Shown one piece after another: positions 10,365-20,949 of a stretch of DNA of 64,000 nt (position 1 is its first letter; every line of letters begins with the position of its first letter). Position numbers and translations under genes: made by a program. Source of the stretch: Fragum whitleyi (taxonomy: Eukaryota; Mollusca; Bivalvia; Cardiida; Cardiidae); NCBI GenBank assembly GCA_948146395.1, contig OX411544.1, forward strand, positions 55,083,360 to 55,147,359, written 5' to 3'. The notes under the pieces are model-generated. The model did not search any database, was not told where the DNA came from, and worked only from the letters and a program-made list of their open reading frames with translations.

Positions 10365-11190
10365 TTTATTACAATAATAACGAAAGACAATTAATTTCTG
10401 TCTTTACCAACTCCAATGTTATCAGTGAAGGTTAATATCATTTTTCAAAGGTTAAATTTGTGAAAATTTTCAACTTTTACATTTAAAATGGTAAGTTATA
10501 TATATAATAAGTACTTAGTGTTTAGTATGAGAAAAAAAATCTAACGAGGTTGGGAGAATTGATCATTGTCGAGGCTCTGCCGAGAGAATTATCAATTCTC
10601 ACAACCGAGTTAGATATGTTTTCATACAATACACTTAGTACGTATTATATTTATCCTATAACCTCTTTTTGTCTTGTTTTCGTCGATGTTTCTAACTGAA
10701 ATGCAAGTTTCTAGAAATAACTGCATGATATCATTGTTCTAAAAATAATTATGTGATATCATAAAAACTATCATACGGGATGTTATCACACGGATTTTCG
10801 CATGGTTATAAGATAAAAAGCATTGATACTTACACGTGTGTACTGCTTGTGATAAGACCTTTCCGTTAATATTAATGTCAATGTCATCAGTCAAGATCAT
10901 AGTCATTTGTGAAGGTCATTCATTTTATATATAATGCTTCAACGTTTGTTAAATCATTTAAATGGTAAGTGATGGAGCTTTCATATTTTACATGTGCATT
11001 GTTTGTGACAAGACCTTTTAAAGGAGAATAACTCTCAATATTATCGGTGTAGGTCAGGTCACCGCTTTCAAACTGGAAACTTTAAAATCGGCTATAAATT
11101 TTAAATTGTAAATTATTTCGTCTTCAAATATTGCATGTATTTATTACTTGTGGCAATACCTTTTCTGTGAATTCCAACGCTGTTTTAAAA
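10365..11190. repeat. Degenerate ~145-bp tandem repeat interrupted by a foldback element
   Basis: Units share 'tgtgacaagaccttt', 'aatattatcggtgtaggtca', 'aaatttgtgaaaattttcaa/ctttaaaatcggctataaat' and 'aaatggtaagt'. Recognisable units lie at about 10365-10499, 10826-10975, 10976-11117 and 11118-11190. Element A1 (10500-10820) falls between the first and second, so it was inserted into the array. Confidence 0.6.
10500..10820 (+). mobile_element. Foldback element, family A, copy A1
   Basis: A long hairpin at about 10507-10645 has arms taacgaggttgggagaattg at and atcaattctcacaaccgagtta, with outer arms tagtgtttagtatgag / catacaatacactta. It is followed by a conserved 3' part of about 175 bp (cttgttttcgtcgatgtttc, atgcaagtttctagaaataa, gtgatatcataaaaa). 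The same layout recurs at 39064, 40705 and, inverted, 59145. No coding capacity. Confidence 0.88.
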
Positions 11191-11258
11191 AATTATACCG
11201 GTAGCAGTCGAGGAGGCGTTCGTGTTTACCAAATACACCTTCTTCTTGCTTTAATGAC

Positions 11259-11504
11259 TGTGACCCGTCACGGGAAAAGGAACAATCTGGGACGTGCGAA
11301 AAAATCTCGACCTTAGCGCAGTCTGACAAGGGTCGGAGTTTTTCGCAAATCTCAAATTTTCTGAATCTATAATGATTTCTCAACCTTTCTAAGTAATCAT
11401 TTTCGAAATCCGCCTTCATGTTAACCTATGCTAGATCCAATCCTGTTCCGATATATATGTTTTACGGAGATTACAGATGGTCCCGTTTCGCGTGCCGAGT
11501 CACG
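11259..11504. mobile_element. Foldback element, family C, copy C2
   Basis: Left end tgtgacccgtcacgggaaaa; right end gatggtcccgtttcgcgtgc cgagtcac. The core includes 'gcgcagtctgacaagggtcg' and 'tttctgaatctataatgatt', shared with C3, C5 and C7. The minus-strand frame across it (11144-11419) is incidental. Confidence 0.85.
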
Positions 11505-12386
11505 TATGTAATGTAGGGCATTAAATATCAATTATACTACAAACCCACAAAGCTGTTAAATTGAAAACGACGTACAGGAAAATGAGAAATTTATGTTCGA
11601 ATGAACACGAAACGGCGTCGTCAACATTGACTTCCGACGTCGACGTTTTCGGATTCCAATTGTTGCCTTGGAAATGAGCATATTACTCTTTTATAAACAT
11701 CGTGATGACTTCATTTTTTTTAAACGAAATAATATTGGATAATTGTGTAAAGGTTTAAAGAAAACTTTCGATCAGCTTTCTTTCTTATTTTTAATAAGAA
11801 TAAATATTTACATGAAATCCTAGAAAAAATACTCATTTCCTACAAACCCTTTTCGCTCTTTCTCTCGGTTCACCAGCGAAAATTAATGCTTAACTTACAA
11901 ATACATTTAAAATTTTACTGTTTTCAATTGTTGACAAACACAGAAAATATATCTAAAATGAAATATCTTTAAAGTTGCTCGATAATTGAAGAATTCCGAA
12001 AAAGCGTAATTTTTCAGAGTTCAATATTTCGAAAACGGTTAAGGATGGGCCTCCTGTTTTTGCGCATTTTTTAAATGTTTCGACGGACATAAAGATCAAG
12101 GTTACAAAGATTACTTGTGCGCGTATGCTTCAGCAAAAGTTTGATATTCCATTTTGGATAAGACCCATTTTTTCACAATAAATAAATACAATTCGTTAAG
12201 ATATTAATTAATTCTTTACGCGTATCATACAGTTGCGCTTATAAAATGCCGTCATCATATCCACAATGACGTCATTTTCACAATAGTGAAATAGCATTGC
12301 TATTGAACTTGTCACGGTAATGACACCCGTGCAATATCAAGCTTATTATACTGAGTTATTTCACATCTGCGACATGGGAACTATAT
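11505..12386. other. Intergenic sequence downstream of LRRC73-like gene
   Basis: This would contain the 3' UTR of the minus-strand LRRC73-like gene. I did not find a convincing AATAAA on the minus strand close to the stop codon. No other gene or repeat was recognised. Confidence 0.5.
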
Positions 12387-13367
12387 TTACAGTTCTTCGA
12401 CATCCAAATCTTCGTCATTAGTGTAATAATCCAAACTCGACATATTCCGAGCACTCGCACTTCTTAAAGACATGGATACATCAGTATCAGAGTCGGCATC
12501 ATTTACACGTAACGCATTTCCGGTTGAGTACCGTCTAACGTTCGTCTGTGGTGCCAAACTTTTCTGTTTGTTTTCGGCGATTTTTACAGTCGGGGAGACG
12601 ACAGCGTGAAAAGTTGCTGGTTTAACACAAACGGGCGAACTTCCAATACCCTGAACGCTGAGTCGATTATTTTTCACAATGGGAGCGGACGTGGGACGAT
12701 TGAAAAATCTCTCTATAGGTTGGAAGTCGCCATCCTCTTGACCTAGATTTTCCCGGCTATACGAATGTAAGGATACTAATGATGGTGTCTCCGGAATCAA
12801 TAGATTGTTGATCGACCTTACTTTTGCAACTTTCTTGCTCTTGTTTTCCCCCTTTGCCTCGTCTAAATCTTCTAACCTTTCTATCTCTTCTATTCTTGTA
12901 TTGTTTGCAGTTTTTTTCGAATCATTTCCATCTGTTGGTCTGATGTCAATCATACTGTGACTTCTCAAAGGTTCCGTTTCAGTTCTTAGTCTGTCTGGTT
13001 GATCAAATAGTGCACTTCTTGAATGCTTAGAGTCAGGTTTAATGTGTGCTTCATCGCTTTTCTCTACAACTGCAGCACTGTTCTTTTCTAAATTATTCAT
13101 GGTTTCATCATTGTGGTGTAACTCATCATTTACAACAAACGAATTTCTCCTGCTATTGAAGATACTGTTTGCGTCATCAAGCGGTGGTTCGGAGGTTGCT
13201 AAGGAACGATCATCATCAGATAGAACTTCAGGATTTTGGTCAAGGCTAAGACCCTCTCCGTGTATTCGCAGACGAATGGAATCTAATATTTCGGCCGATA
13301 TGTCATTTTCTTCAAGATTTATGTCGCGTAGTTTGAATTCCGTGTTGGAGAGGAGTTGTAAGAAGAG
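12387..13367 (-). CDS. LRRC73: LRRC73-like exon 4 (last LRR plus long tail)
   Basis: The acceptor tttttttcag precedes CTC TTC TTA in phase 0, and the stop TAA is at 12387-12389. Residues 219-257 complete the repeat domain (LRDINLEENDIS). The remaining 287 residues are low in hydrophobics and rich in Ser, Asp, Asn and Lys, with several Arg/Ser-rich patches and a C terminus ending DEDLDVEEL. The exon is uninterrupted for 326 codons, which argues for real coding selection. Confidence 0.9.
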   Translation of the reverse strand, partial: LFLQLLSNTEFKLRDINLEENDISAEILDSIRLRIHGEGLSLDQNPEVLSDDDRSLATSEPPLDDANSIFNSRRNSFVVNDELHHNDETMNNLEKNSAAVVEKSDEAHIKPDSKHSRSALFDQPDRLRTETEPLRSHSMIDIRPTDGNDSKKTANNTRIEEIERLEDLDEAKGENKSKKVAKVRSINNLLIPETPSLVSLHSYSRENLGQEDGDFQPIERFFNRPTSAPIVKNNRLSVQGIGSSPVCVKPATFHAVVSPTVKIAENKQKSLAPQTNVRRYSTGNALRVNDADSDTDVSMSLRSASARNMSSLDYYTNDEDLDVEEL

Positions 13368-16300
13368 CTGAAAAAAATCCACAAATATCTAGCTGGTGAA
13401 TATAGGGCGTATACGGGAGAGGACGAATTTCGTTTAAATTGATCCTGATGCCTAACGCTTTATTTACGAAGACAATTTTTTCTCGTGCCTATTAAGGGAA
13501 ATTTGAGAGCCCTTTTAGCACATGAATACGTATACCAAGTAAAGTAATTATATTATGAGGGTCTCATGGCATTCAAAGGCGTAACTATCATCACGCACAT
13601 TACGCAAGTTCGTGGTAGAAATAAATTCTCTTTCGAAATGTAGTTGATGAATGATCATAACATCGAAATTACAGCTTATTCAAGCTGTAGTTACGATGTT
13701 TTGATTATTCACTTACACTCAAATCATAGAAAAGGTGAGCGGACGGAGCGCATTCATCTTTTGTCACAGTACACACATCGTCTTTATCCTATATAATTTG
13801 TATTAGTCGCATTCTGAGTGTGTATAAATACCAAAATCTTAGATATGCCTATGGTATTGTTATCTTTACGATTTTGAATTGAAAATACACGTTTTTATCT
13901 GTTCTACTATGAAGGAAAACTTTAAACAGATGTCTTTATTTAGGATTTTATTTTCAGGTCTAAAGATTTAACACTGTCAAGTTCATGGCTATTTCTTAAT
14001 TTGAAGTGCGATATTTTAAAAGGGTTTGAAAAAAATCATCATAATTCTCATCATTCTAAATGGGTAAAATTAAAAAAAAATGCTATTTTTCCTATTTGCT
14101 TGGCCCTTACCTTGCCCGTTATATCTGTTACGTCAGTGCCCTCCATATCTAACGTTTCCAGTGTATGACTCCCGGCCACTGCAGTCAGTATGCACGCTGC
14201 CGCCTGGTCACCAATATCGTTATAGTCTATACATAAGGTGGTCAGTTTGTTTCCGGAAGCCAGGGCCAAGGACATCCTGTTCCAGCCAATTGAGGAGATT
14301 TCGGGGTTTGAGCCGAGTATAAGTTCTCGTAGACCTGTTCGGTAACAAAATAGATAGAGTAAGAACAACGTTTACATAATTTTGCACTTATAAGGATTTA
14401 GGCACAAGTAAATAGAATAAAAAAGATGGCAATGTAGCTATGTAGAAAAGAAGGGGCCAAAATATACGCATATGTGACCCGTCATGCTCAAATGGACCAT
14501 CTGGGAACTTTGTAAAATAATCATTGGAAAAAGATATTGCTTCTAGAACAGGCAAACAAGAGGTCGCATTTCAAAAGTTATTTAAAAAGAAAGTAGATTG
14601 ATCATTCTAGTTTCAGAAAATAAGCTACATGCGAAAAGTACAATCCGCGCAGTCTGACAAGGATCGACACTTTACGCACTACCCAGATAGTCCCTTTTCA
14701 CGTGACGGTTCACATATACATGTATTTGGCAGTCACGCAAAGAAGGGCCATCTTGGAACTCCGTGAGAAAAGGGAAAAGTTTCGATCCTAGTCAATCCGT
14801 ACGATGTCCGCGCGGTTTGACTGGATCCGACATCTAACACACTACCCATTTGGTCCCTTTTGCGTGACAGGTAGCATAAGTATGTTTAAATGTTTACAAA
14901 GACCATTTTTTCGAAACTTTGTATTCTTGTTAAAGAAGGCATTTTCATCAATATAAATATATTGGCAATTTTATTTGGTTTACTTACCGTGTTTATTTTT
15001 GTTGCCAAGTAACAGCGGGCATATATATTCCATCGCCTCATCACCAAGATTACAGTCGGAAAGGTCAAGGATAACAATACCCGGATGTAATAATAGACTA
15101 GGTTGCAGAACTTTCATACCATTGTCTCCTACCGTACTTCCGTGTAAACTGAAAAAAGATTAGGTAAAGGTCGGTTTCATTGACATTTGCTTGACCCTTG
15201 TTGTTAACATGAATAAGATTCTTATAATTCCTGCTCAATTTTGCACGTGCTTTCATTGGAATAATTAGTAAATGGTATTGAATTTAAATTATACTTTGTC
15301 GATTGATAACATATTTCAGTTATTGTTATTATATATAATCTTTTTTCATAAAGGTCAAACTTGGGTCAAATAAACTAAAGTAGATATATACAGTCAAGAA
15401 AAAAGTATTAACTTGGCCAATGAAGGGTTTGGAATTGATATTAAATTAGTTGAGTAGAGTAAGCAGGCTTAGAATTCATTCGAGCAAAGTGTAATGATAT
15501 GACATTAGATAATCTTAAAAAGCAATAAAAATTGGTAGCGGTGGTTGGAATCCATTGCCTCTCTCTTCTCTATTTGCATTATAAGACGTGGCATGAGCAC
15601 TGCAATACAAAAATAATAGTCTATTGACCCTGTAACAAGTTATTTATTGTGCTTCTTTTAAAAAAAACGAATGACATGTGCAAAGCACAGAAGCAAGAGC
15701 GTCAACTTCATGGATTGGATCAGGCGTGACGTTTTCCCAGTTGACCAAAGGAGATGAAAATAACGACTAACAACTCTAATGAACATTTAATTATTTGTAC
15801 TCCCCATAAAGCCTATAAAATTACTCAACTTTTGGTGAGTTTGATTTTGCATTTGTAGAATTTTTTCTATACTTCAATACAGATTGATACTGAACAGAAA
15901 TATTTTCGCTGGTTTTCAAAATCGCGGTGCTTCATAGTTGGTCTCACGAGTGAAGGGATTTCGGTCTTTCTTACATTGCACAGACTCGACACGTTGCTTG
16001 CAGAAAAATGCTGTATTAACGAGGGGAGAAATGCACTGCAAACCTATTGATGCATTACTTTATCTTTGATCATGCATATGACCAAGATAATTGGAAATGA
16101 AAAGTGGATACTTTCTTTTTTGTGGAGTATGTATTGAAGGTCATGTCATATTAGAAAAAGTTTGATTTTTATGGCAAGCCTCACTTAAAATTTTGATGAA
16201 TTTTGAAAACAAATAATGAAAACAAATGATGGCCTATGTTTTAATCTAAGATTATTGCACTGGCAGGGCGGAGCCTGGAAATTGGTCCATTGCATTTAAG

Positions 16301-18924
16301 GTTAAGGTAATTTAGCTTTCATTTGTTATTAATAAGTTAAATAGATAGTCGATACTCTTTAAATCGAAGGTCGCCAACCAAACCTTACTTCAGTTTGGAC
16401 AAGCTGAAGTTACGAGGATGTGGTAACCAAGCGACAAAATTTGTTAACTTTCGCTCTGCACATTTATCCTTTAGGTTTTAAGATTCAGTTAACTACAGGC
16501 GTTCAAGAACCCAGACTACGAGGGGCTTTCAAAATGTTTTGAGACTTAAATCATATTTTCTTTCGTAGATGTCCGACGATTTAGAAAATTGCATGAGTGG
16601 AATTGTATGCTTTCTTACTACGAATTTATCAAGTTTCAGTAGAATAGCATGAATACACTCGATTCCATGTCGAATTGAACTGGGATGGGTGCGGCGTCTC
16701 GGGGCAAAATAGTGACGTCATGAACGTCAGACCCACTCTTGATTGCTTTTTTCATTAATGCTTTAAAATGGTATAACTGTTAACTACTATCAAGTGTCAC
16801 AAATTAAATCTTACCAAAAGGTCAGTGCACATCTTCATAAATACAAACGACTCTTTCAAGTAAAATTCTTAAAAAAGATAGTTGTTTGAGATGTGCGATA
16901 AAGTTTACGATAGACAATTCCTTCTCAGCTGTAAATGCATTAGATATTTCAAACAGGAGAAATCACAGCTATCAATCTTCGATAGCTTTTAAATAAACCA
17001 ACCCCAGATTTGATGTTGAAAAATTTAATTCTGATCTTTATTTTTAATTTGAGACGCAATGCCAGTGAAATACACATTGTTCTATTAAAACATAACCCAT
17101 ATTAATTGTCATTACCGTTTCAAGTGCCCCGACGTTACGTTCTTTCTGAAAAAAAATACATCGTCTCGGTTGATTAGACCTCTTCCAGCGTCGAGCCTTT
17201 TAATGATAACATCATGGTTGCAAGTACACTAAATGCAAATTCAATGATTGTATCAACGCAATTTGAATTATTCAAATCGCTTGTGTATTGCGCGTTTTGT
17301 AGGATTTTCTTTTCCAACAGTGAGTTAAAAACTTAAAGTGCCCCGACAACGCATCATTCGGTTTCCATAGCGATGGTTCCTTAAGAGACGCGTAGTCATA
17401 TTTGGTTGCAACCTTATACATATAGCACTCACATCCATTAGAATAAATGCTGATAGTTTCATCAAAATCCGATGAAGGATAAAAAGGATATTGCAATTGT
17501 CTCAGAACTTTTTGATACCCCCTCGTATTGATTAGAAGTAGTCTAATTACGCCACGGCTAATCCACGCCCTGCCAGTTGAATAATAACACAGAATAACAG
17601 AATTCTGTATCGTCTTTTTCGACAGCAGATTAATTAACAACATTCTACTTCGTGTTTAATATTTGATAAGTATTGACTGCAGAATTTCCTTATTCTTCGT
17701 TATTCCAAAACAGGTTTGATTCTTGGAGCTTATAGCTGGTGTTATAACGAGTGGCACGAAAGCAATGGACAAAAGAAAGGAGTATTCTAAATGATCCTTT
17801 CTCCAGGAAAACCTGCTTTAAAGGCAATAAATATTCAAAAGACACTAAATGCAATCTTAAAAGAATGCAATTCTTGTTCATGAAATAAATTCTTTGTCCT
17901 GTTTGTCACTACGTTACAATTTCCCTTCAATTTGATTGTTTGAATGGAGTTTAACGCCGTTTTATCTCGGCGGCTGGAGCACCTTACAATGGTTTCCTGG
18001 TATCTCTTTCACCAGTACAAACACCATAACCTTTCCTAGCCTCCAGCTGCTATCTCACATAGGTCTACGCTTATCAACACATTGGTGAGAGACAAATAGT
18101 CGGAAAGAATGAGTGCCGCCGTCGGGGATCGAACCCGGGACCTTTAGATTGTCCGACGCGCCACATTTTCCTTCAAAACCGAAATGTCTATGCACTGAAA
18201 GTTATTAAGAGGGAAAACATTGTGGAAAAAGGCGAAATTGCTTGTTTAATGCAACTCTTTCTCAGTGTTTCTTCAATATTTTGGAGTCTTTTTTTTCAAT
18301 TTTAACGCTCATTGAATTAACTGTCTTAGTTCTAAATTGGATTAGAAATTTGAATAGCCTAAAAGCGTTAGTTTGTAGTGTTTATACATGTATAATGAGC
18401 TAGTGCGTGATATTTCCAACAATTTCAAATGTGAGCCAAGAAAAGACTGACCGGTCTGTGCAGCTACACAGTCTGTCCAGAGTCTTCACTTTGCTCTCTT
18501 AAGATAGGTAAAGTCCTAAAGTATATTCCGACAGACAAACAGTCTTCTTATTGTACTATGTGACTGTCTAGGATTCTATATATCTCCAAGTCACGCACTG
18601 GTCAAACTGTTGGAAATGTCACGCACAGACTCTAATAAGACTTATGCATACTCACAACAACCCAGACAGAGACAGATTTTCTTTCACTGTCTGCGCAACC
18701 GTCTGTACTCTAAATCCATCGGTAACAATGTCCACACACAGACTCAGATGACGTATGGTGTAACTTGTAGCCACTGTCTTCAATATCTTTTTATAATCCT
18801 TGTCCGTTATTGTACACTCTCTTAGATTCAACGCTTGGATTTTCTCCTTTTTGACTCGTTCACAGATAGTTTTTGTTGTAGTCGAAGAAATTGTCTCGCC
18901 ACAAATTTCGATGAATAACTGCAT
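12387..18924 (-). CDS. LRRC73: LRRC73-like leucine-rich-repeat protein (4 exons, 544 aa)
   Basis: Exons on the minus strand are 18924-18656, 15148-14988, 14334-14111 and 13367-12387. The junctions are GT-AG, the phases agree and the total is 1635 nt, giving 544 aa plus stop. Residues 1 to about 257 are ribonuclease-inhibitor-type leucine-rich repeats, with LFLHGS (89-94), LDLSDCNLGDEA (118-129), ELILGSNP (147-154), IDYNDIGD (179-186) and LDMEGTDVTD (205-214). As I recall human LRRC73, it has matching text at the same places (SLFLHGS, GDEA, LDYNPLGD, EGTGLT). The start ATG gives an N terminus that aligns with the vertebrate one (IEICGE versus IQISGE). The human protein is about 316 aa; here residues 258-544 form a Ser/Asp/Asn-rich, probably disordered tail with an acidic end. 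The molecular function of LRRC73 is not established. Confidence 0.9.
14111..14334 (-). CDS. LRRC73: LRRC73-like exon 3 (LRRs)
   Basis: The acceptor gaacag is followed by GT, completing the glycine codon begun in exon 2. The donor is GGCAAG followed by gtaagg, in phase 0. It encodes residues 144-218, two to three repeats. Confidence 0.92.
14474..14713. mobile_element. Foldback element, family C, copy C3 (in LRRC73-like intron 2)
   Basis: Ends gtgacccgtcatgctcaaat ggaccat and tagtcccttttcacgtgacg gttcac. The core has 'cgcgcagtctgacaaggatc'. Confidence 0.82.
14731..14875. mobile_element. Foldback element, family C, shortened copy C4 (in LRRC73-like intron 2)
   Basis: Ends agtcacgcaaagaagggcca and tggtcccttttgcgtgacag. 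It lacks the ~100-bp arm present in full copies. It starts 17 bp after C3 ends. Confidence 0.7.
14988..15148 (-). CDS. LRRC73: LRRC73-like exon 2 (LRRs)
   Basis: The acceptor is ttttttcag, and the first base completes the Phe codon started in exon 1. The donor is gtaagt after CACG. The 161-nt exon encodes residues 90-143, including HGSTVGDNGM and DLSDCNLGDEAMEYIC. It is too short to stand out as an open frame and was found by splice-phase reading. Confidence 0.92.
17938..18165 (-). mobile_element. S1 SINE in LRRC73-like intron 1
   Basis: Read on the minus strand it has the box B region (gggttcgatccccgacggcg), the S1 body and a short tail (ccattcaaacaatc). The head is truncated before box A (gcgcgtcggac). 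Flanks 'tttcccttcaa' (left) and 'ttttccttcaa' (right) may be a decayed target duplication. It lies in the same orientation as the host gene. Confidence 0.88.
18396..18634. mobile_element. Foldback element, family D, copy D1 (next to exon 1 donor)
   Basis: Left arm gagctagtgcgtgatatttc caacaattt; right arm aactgttggaaatgtcacgc ac. The core dyad (cggtctgtgcagctacacag) is shared with D2 and D3. The right end lies about 16 bp from the exon 1 donor of the LRRC73-like gene. Confidence 0.8.
18656..18924 (-). CDS. LRRC73: LRRC73-like exon 1 (start codon, first LRRs)
   Basis: ATG is at 18924-18922, and the donor gtgagt is at 18655-18650, leaving two bases (TT) that join exon 2 as TTT. It encodes residues 1-89 with ALNLRECTITDKD (31-43). 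An alternative is that 18919 is an acceptor (catgcag) joined to an upstream exon at 20740-20588. The phase allows it, but the polypyrimidine tract is poor and the ATG start fits the vertebrate protein better. Confidence 0.88.
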
Positions 18925-19018
18925 GTTGTCTATAGAATTATCTCAAAGTTTTGGAGAATGTCTATACGACCTTGTCAATGAATTCTGCCTAGAATCGTAC
19001 CTTGTATTTTTATTCATT

Positions 19019-19186
19019 GTAAGATTTACTTTGAAATATCTCCTTTGAATCGCCTTCTACAGACGATTCAAATGAGATGATGCATGGCAGAATTTCATAT
19101 TTAGTTACTTCTGTAGAAGCAATTTAAATTTTTGACTAACGCAAAAAAATAACCGTGAGATATTTAGTAAAACTGGTCCCTGGTTT
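19019..19186 (-). mobile_element. Foldback element, family E, copy E2
   Basis: It contains the hairpin gaatcgccttctacagacga ttcaaatgagatgatgcatg and 'gcagaattt', then 'agtaaaactggtccctgg' at the right. The same text in the opposite orientation is at 23706-23955. It is about 95 bp upstream of the LRRC73-like ATG, in the region expected to hold its 5' UTR or promoter. Confidence 0.75.
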
Positions 19187-20064
19187 CCTGTGATTATATG
19201 ATTGATAAATTATTATGGAAAAAGAAGAAATTGTTCCACACTATTTTTATATTGAGAAAATAATGACAGTGAAAAAATAAATATCATACAAATAGTTCTT
19301 TACGATGGAATAAATTGTGATAAAAGAAGATATTTATAGTTACATGCAATACTCTCTTTTTCCGTTACTATTCGTTACTCAGAATAACTTTTTAACATCT
19401 TTCCATTTACACCTGTTTTAAAATTCGATTAACTGAAAAGAAATATAGAATGAACAATCCTTTTTACGATAACACGATATGTTTTCCAGTACATACAACT
19501 TATCTTCAATACAAACACAACAAATAAGATACCCCCGATGCCAATTCAATATTGATGCTAACAAAGATCAATACGTTACCCGAATAACTTATATTGCATG
19601 TTTGAGATTACTGGTCAATATTTCTGATATATATCGACTCTCAGCCCTTAGAAAACTTGTAAGCAAAATCATTATTTCTGAGATTTTGTTCCATTTTATC
19701 CAATATTTCAGTTACAGACTAAAAAAAAAAGTTGAAAAGTGAATTTAGTGTTTAAGCATGTCGGATTCCTATGATTCAAAAGAGTACCTGACCATTAGAT
19801 AATGTTGCCATAAGCATAAACTGAGCACTGATCAGTGTTTTTATTTTTGATGGATTGGTATACAGGTACTCTTTTCAAATCAGCCTGACAAATCGGGAAC
19901 CCTCGGCAATTTTACGGTATAGACTCTCAACTTACGAAAAAGTCAGGGCGACGTTCCGAATACAGCTCGGATTTTGTCGCACCAGGGCCCGATTTTATAA
20001 TACTTTTTTTCTTATTTCTACTTAAATTTTTCTCAAAATTAGAACTTAGATAAATATAACATTT
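19187..20064. other. No recognisable gene
   Basis: AT-rich sequence. The frame at 19479-19742 has no recognisable domain. A short hairpin-related motif (gaagaaattgttccacac) is at about 19213-19246. Confidence 0.5.
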
Positions 20065-20326
20065 GTTACACGTCATGCGAAAAGGGACCATCTGGGTAGT
20101 GCGTAAAGTGTCGACCCTAGTCAGACTGCGAGGTTTGCGCAGACTGACAAGGGTCTAAACTTTTCACATTTTGCTTATTTTTTTGAATCTAGAATGTTCA
20201 ATCTATCTTCGAGTGAAAGAATTTTTGAAATGCGACCTCTGGTTGACCAATGCTGGACCCAATCTCATATTCATATAGTCATTCACCAGAGTTCCGAGAT
20301 GGTCCCTTTTTGCGCGATGGGTCATA
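20065..20326. mobile_element. Foldback element, family C, copy C5
   Basis: Ends gttacacgtcatgcgaaaag ggaccat and gatggtccctttttgcgcga tgggtcat. The core dyad is cgaccctagtcagactgcg / cgcagactgacaagggtc. Interior text 'cttgcgagtgaaag..tttttgaaa' is shared with C7. Confidence 0.87.
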
Positions 20327-20587
20327 TTTGTTATATAATTGCGAATTGTTTCCTGTCATTTCCCACTCCATACTAATAACATGTTATCCGGGCCACCATG
20401 AATTTGTCTTGGACTCCATTTCCACCCGTCTCAAAGTTCACGGCAAGTAACTCGTGAGCAACTTTACAAGAAGTAAAACCTTGATTTTTCCTCTTTGATA
20501 AATAGCATAATAAGCGTTTTTATGTTGTCCCTCACAAATAATCCGTGCGGTGAATACCGTATTTCTGTGAAAGGGGCTCGAACTTAC

Positions 20588-20740
20588 AAATAGGAGCCTC
20601 TTCCGGATCTGCCACTGAATTCGGGACATTTGCGTATACAATGAATCTTTTTCGTCGATGTTTTCTTTAGACGCTTTATTGACAGAGATGAAAAAATCAT
20701 GTGTCCTTTTTTTATGTTGGTTGGTTATACTTATTCTCAT
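20588..20740 (-). other. Possible upstream exon (weak)
   Basis: An ATG-initiated stretch of 51 codons, rich in Lys and Ser, ends at a good donor (TTT followed by gtaagt at 20587-20582) in phase 0. It could splice in phase to 18918, extending the LRRC73-like N terminus, or belong to an unrelated transcript. No domain is recognised, and vertebrate LRRC73 has no such extension in my memory. Confidence 0.2.
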
Positions 20741-20949
20741 TTCTAGTTTTCAAAATGAAAATTATTCAGAAAATTTGAGTATCACAGAAAATCGATTTTG
20801 TTTTAAAGAGAGAGAAAGCTTCGGGGAAATTTGATTGACAAACGTTTTTTAACAACTTTTTTGTATTTCTCAGACTCTGCTCTGAATGATTAGAATTCAC
20901 CACAATAATACTTGCCCTTCTAAATCTAGAATAACCCATATGAGTGACT

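Larger units (their letters stand above)
14335..14987 (-). other. LRRC73: LRRC73-like intron 2, largely made of two C-family foldbacks
   Basis: The 653-bp intron contains C3 (14474-14713) and C4 (14731-14875) next to each other. Together they make up well over half of it. Confidence 0.8.
15149..18655 (-). other. LRRC73: LRRC73-like intron 1 (3.5 kb)
   Basis: It contains an inverted S1 SINE (17938-18165) and foldback D1 (18396-18634). The rest (15149-17930) shows no recognisable gene. A 123-codon minus-strand frame at 17272-17643 has no recognisable domain and no supporting splice context, and is not called. Confidence 0.75.

Noticed and set aside
13042..13371. 109-codon plus-strand frame
   Set aside because: It is the shadow of LRRC73-like exon 4 on the opposite strand.
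17272..17643. 123-codon minus-strand frame inside LRRC73-like intron 1
   Set aside because: No recognisable domain. It is in an intron that must be spliced for the LRR phases to match, and its composition is like the surroundings.
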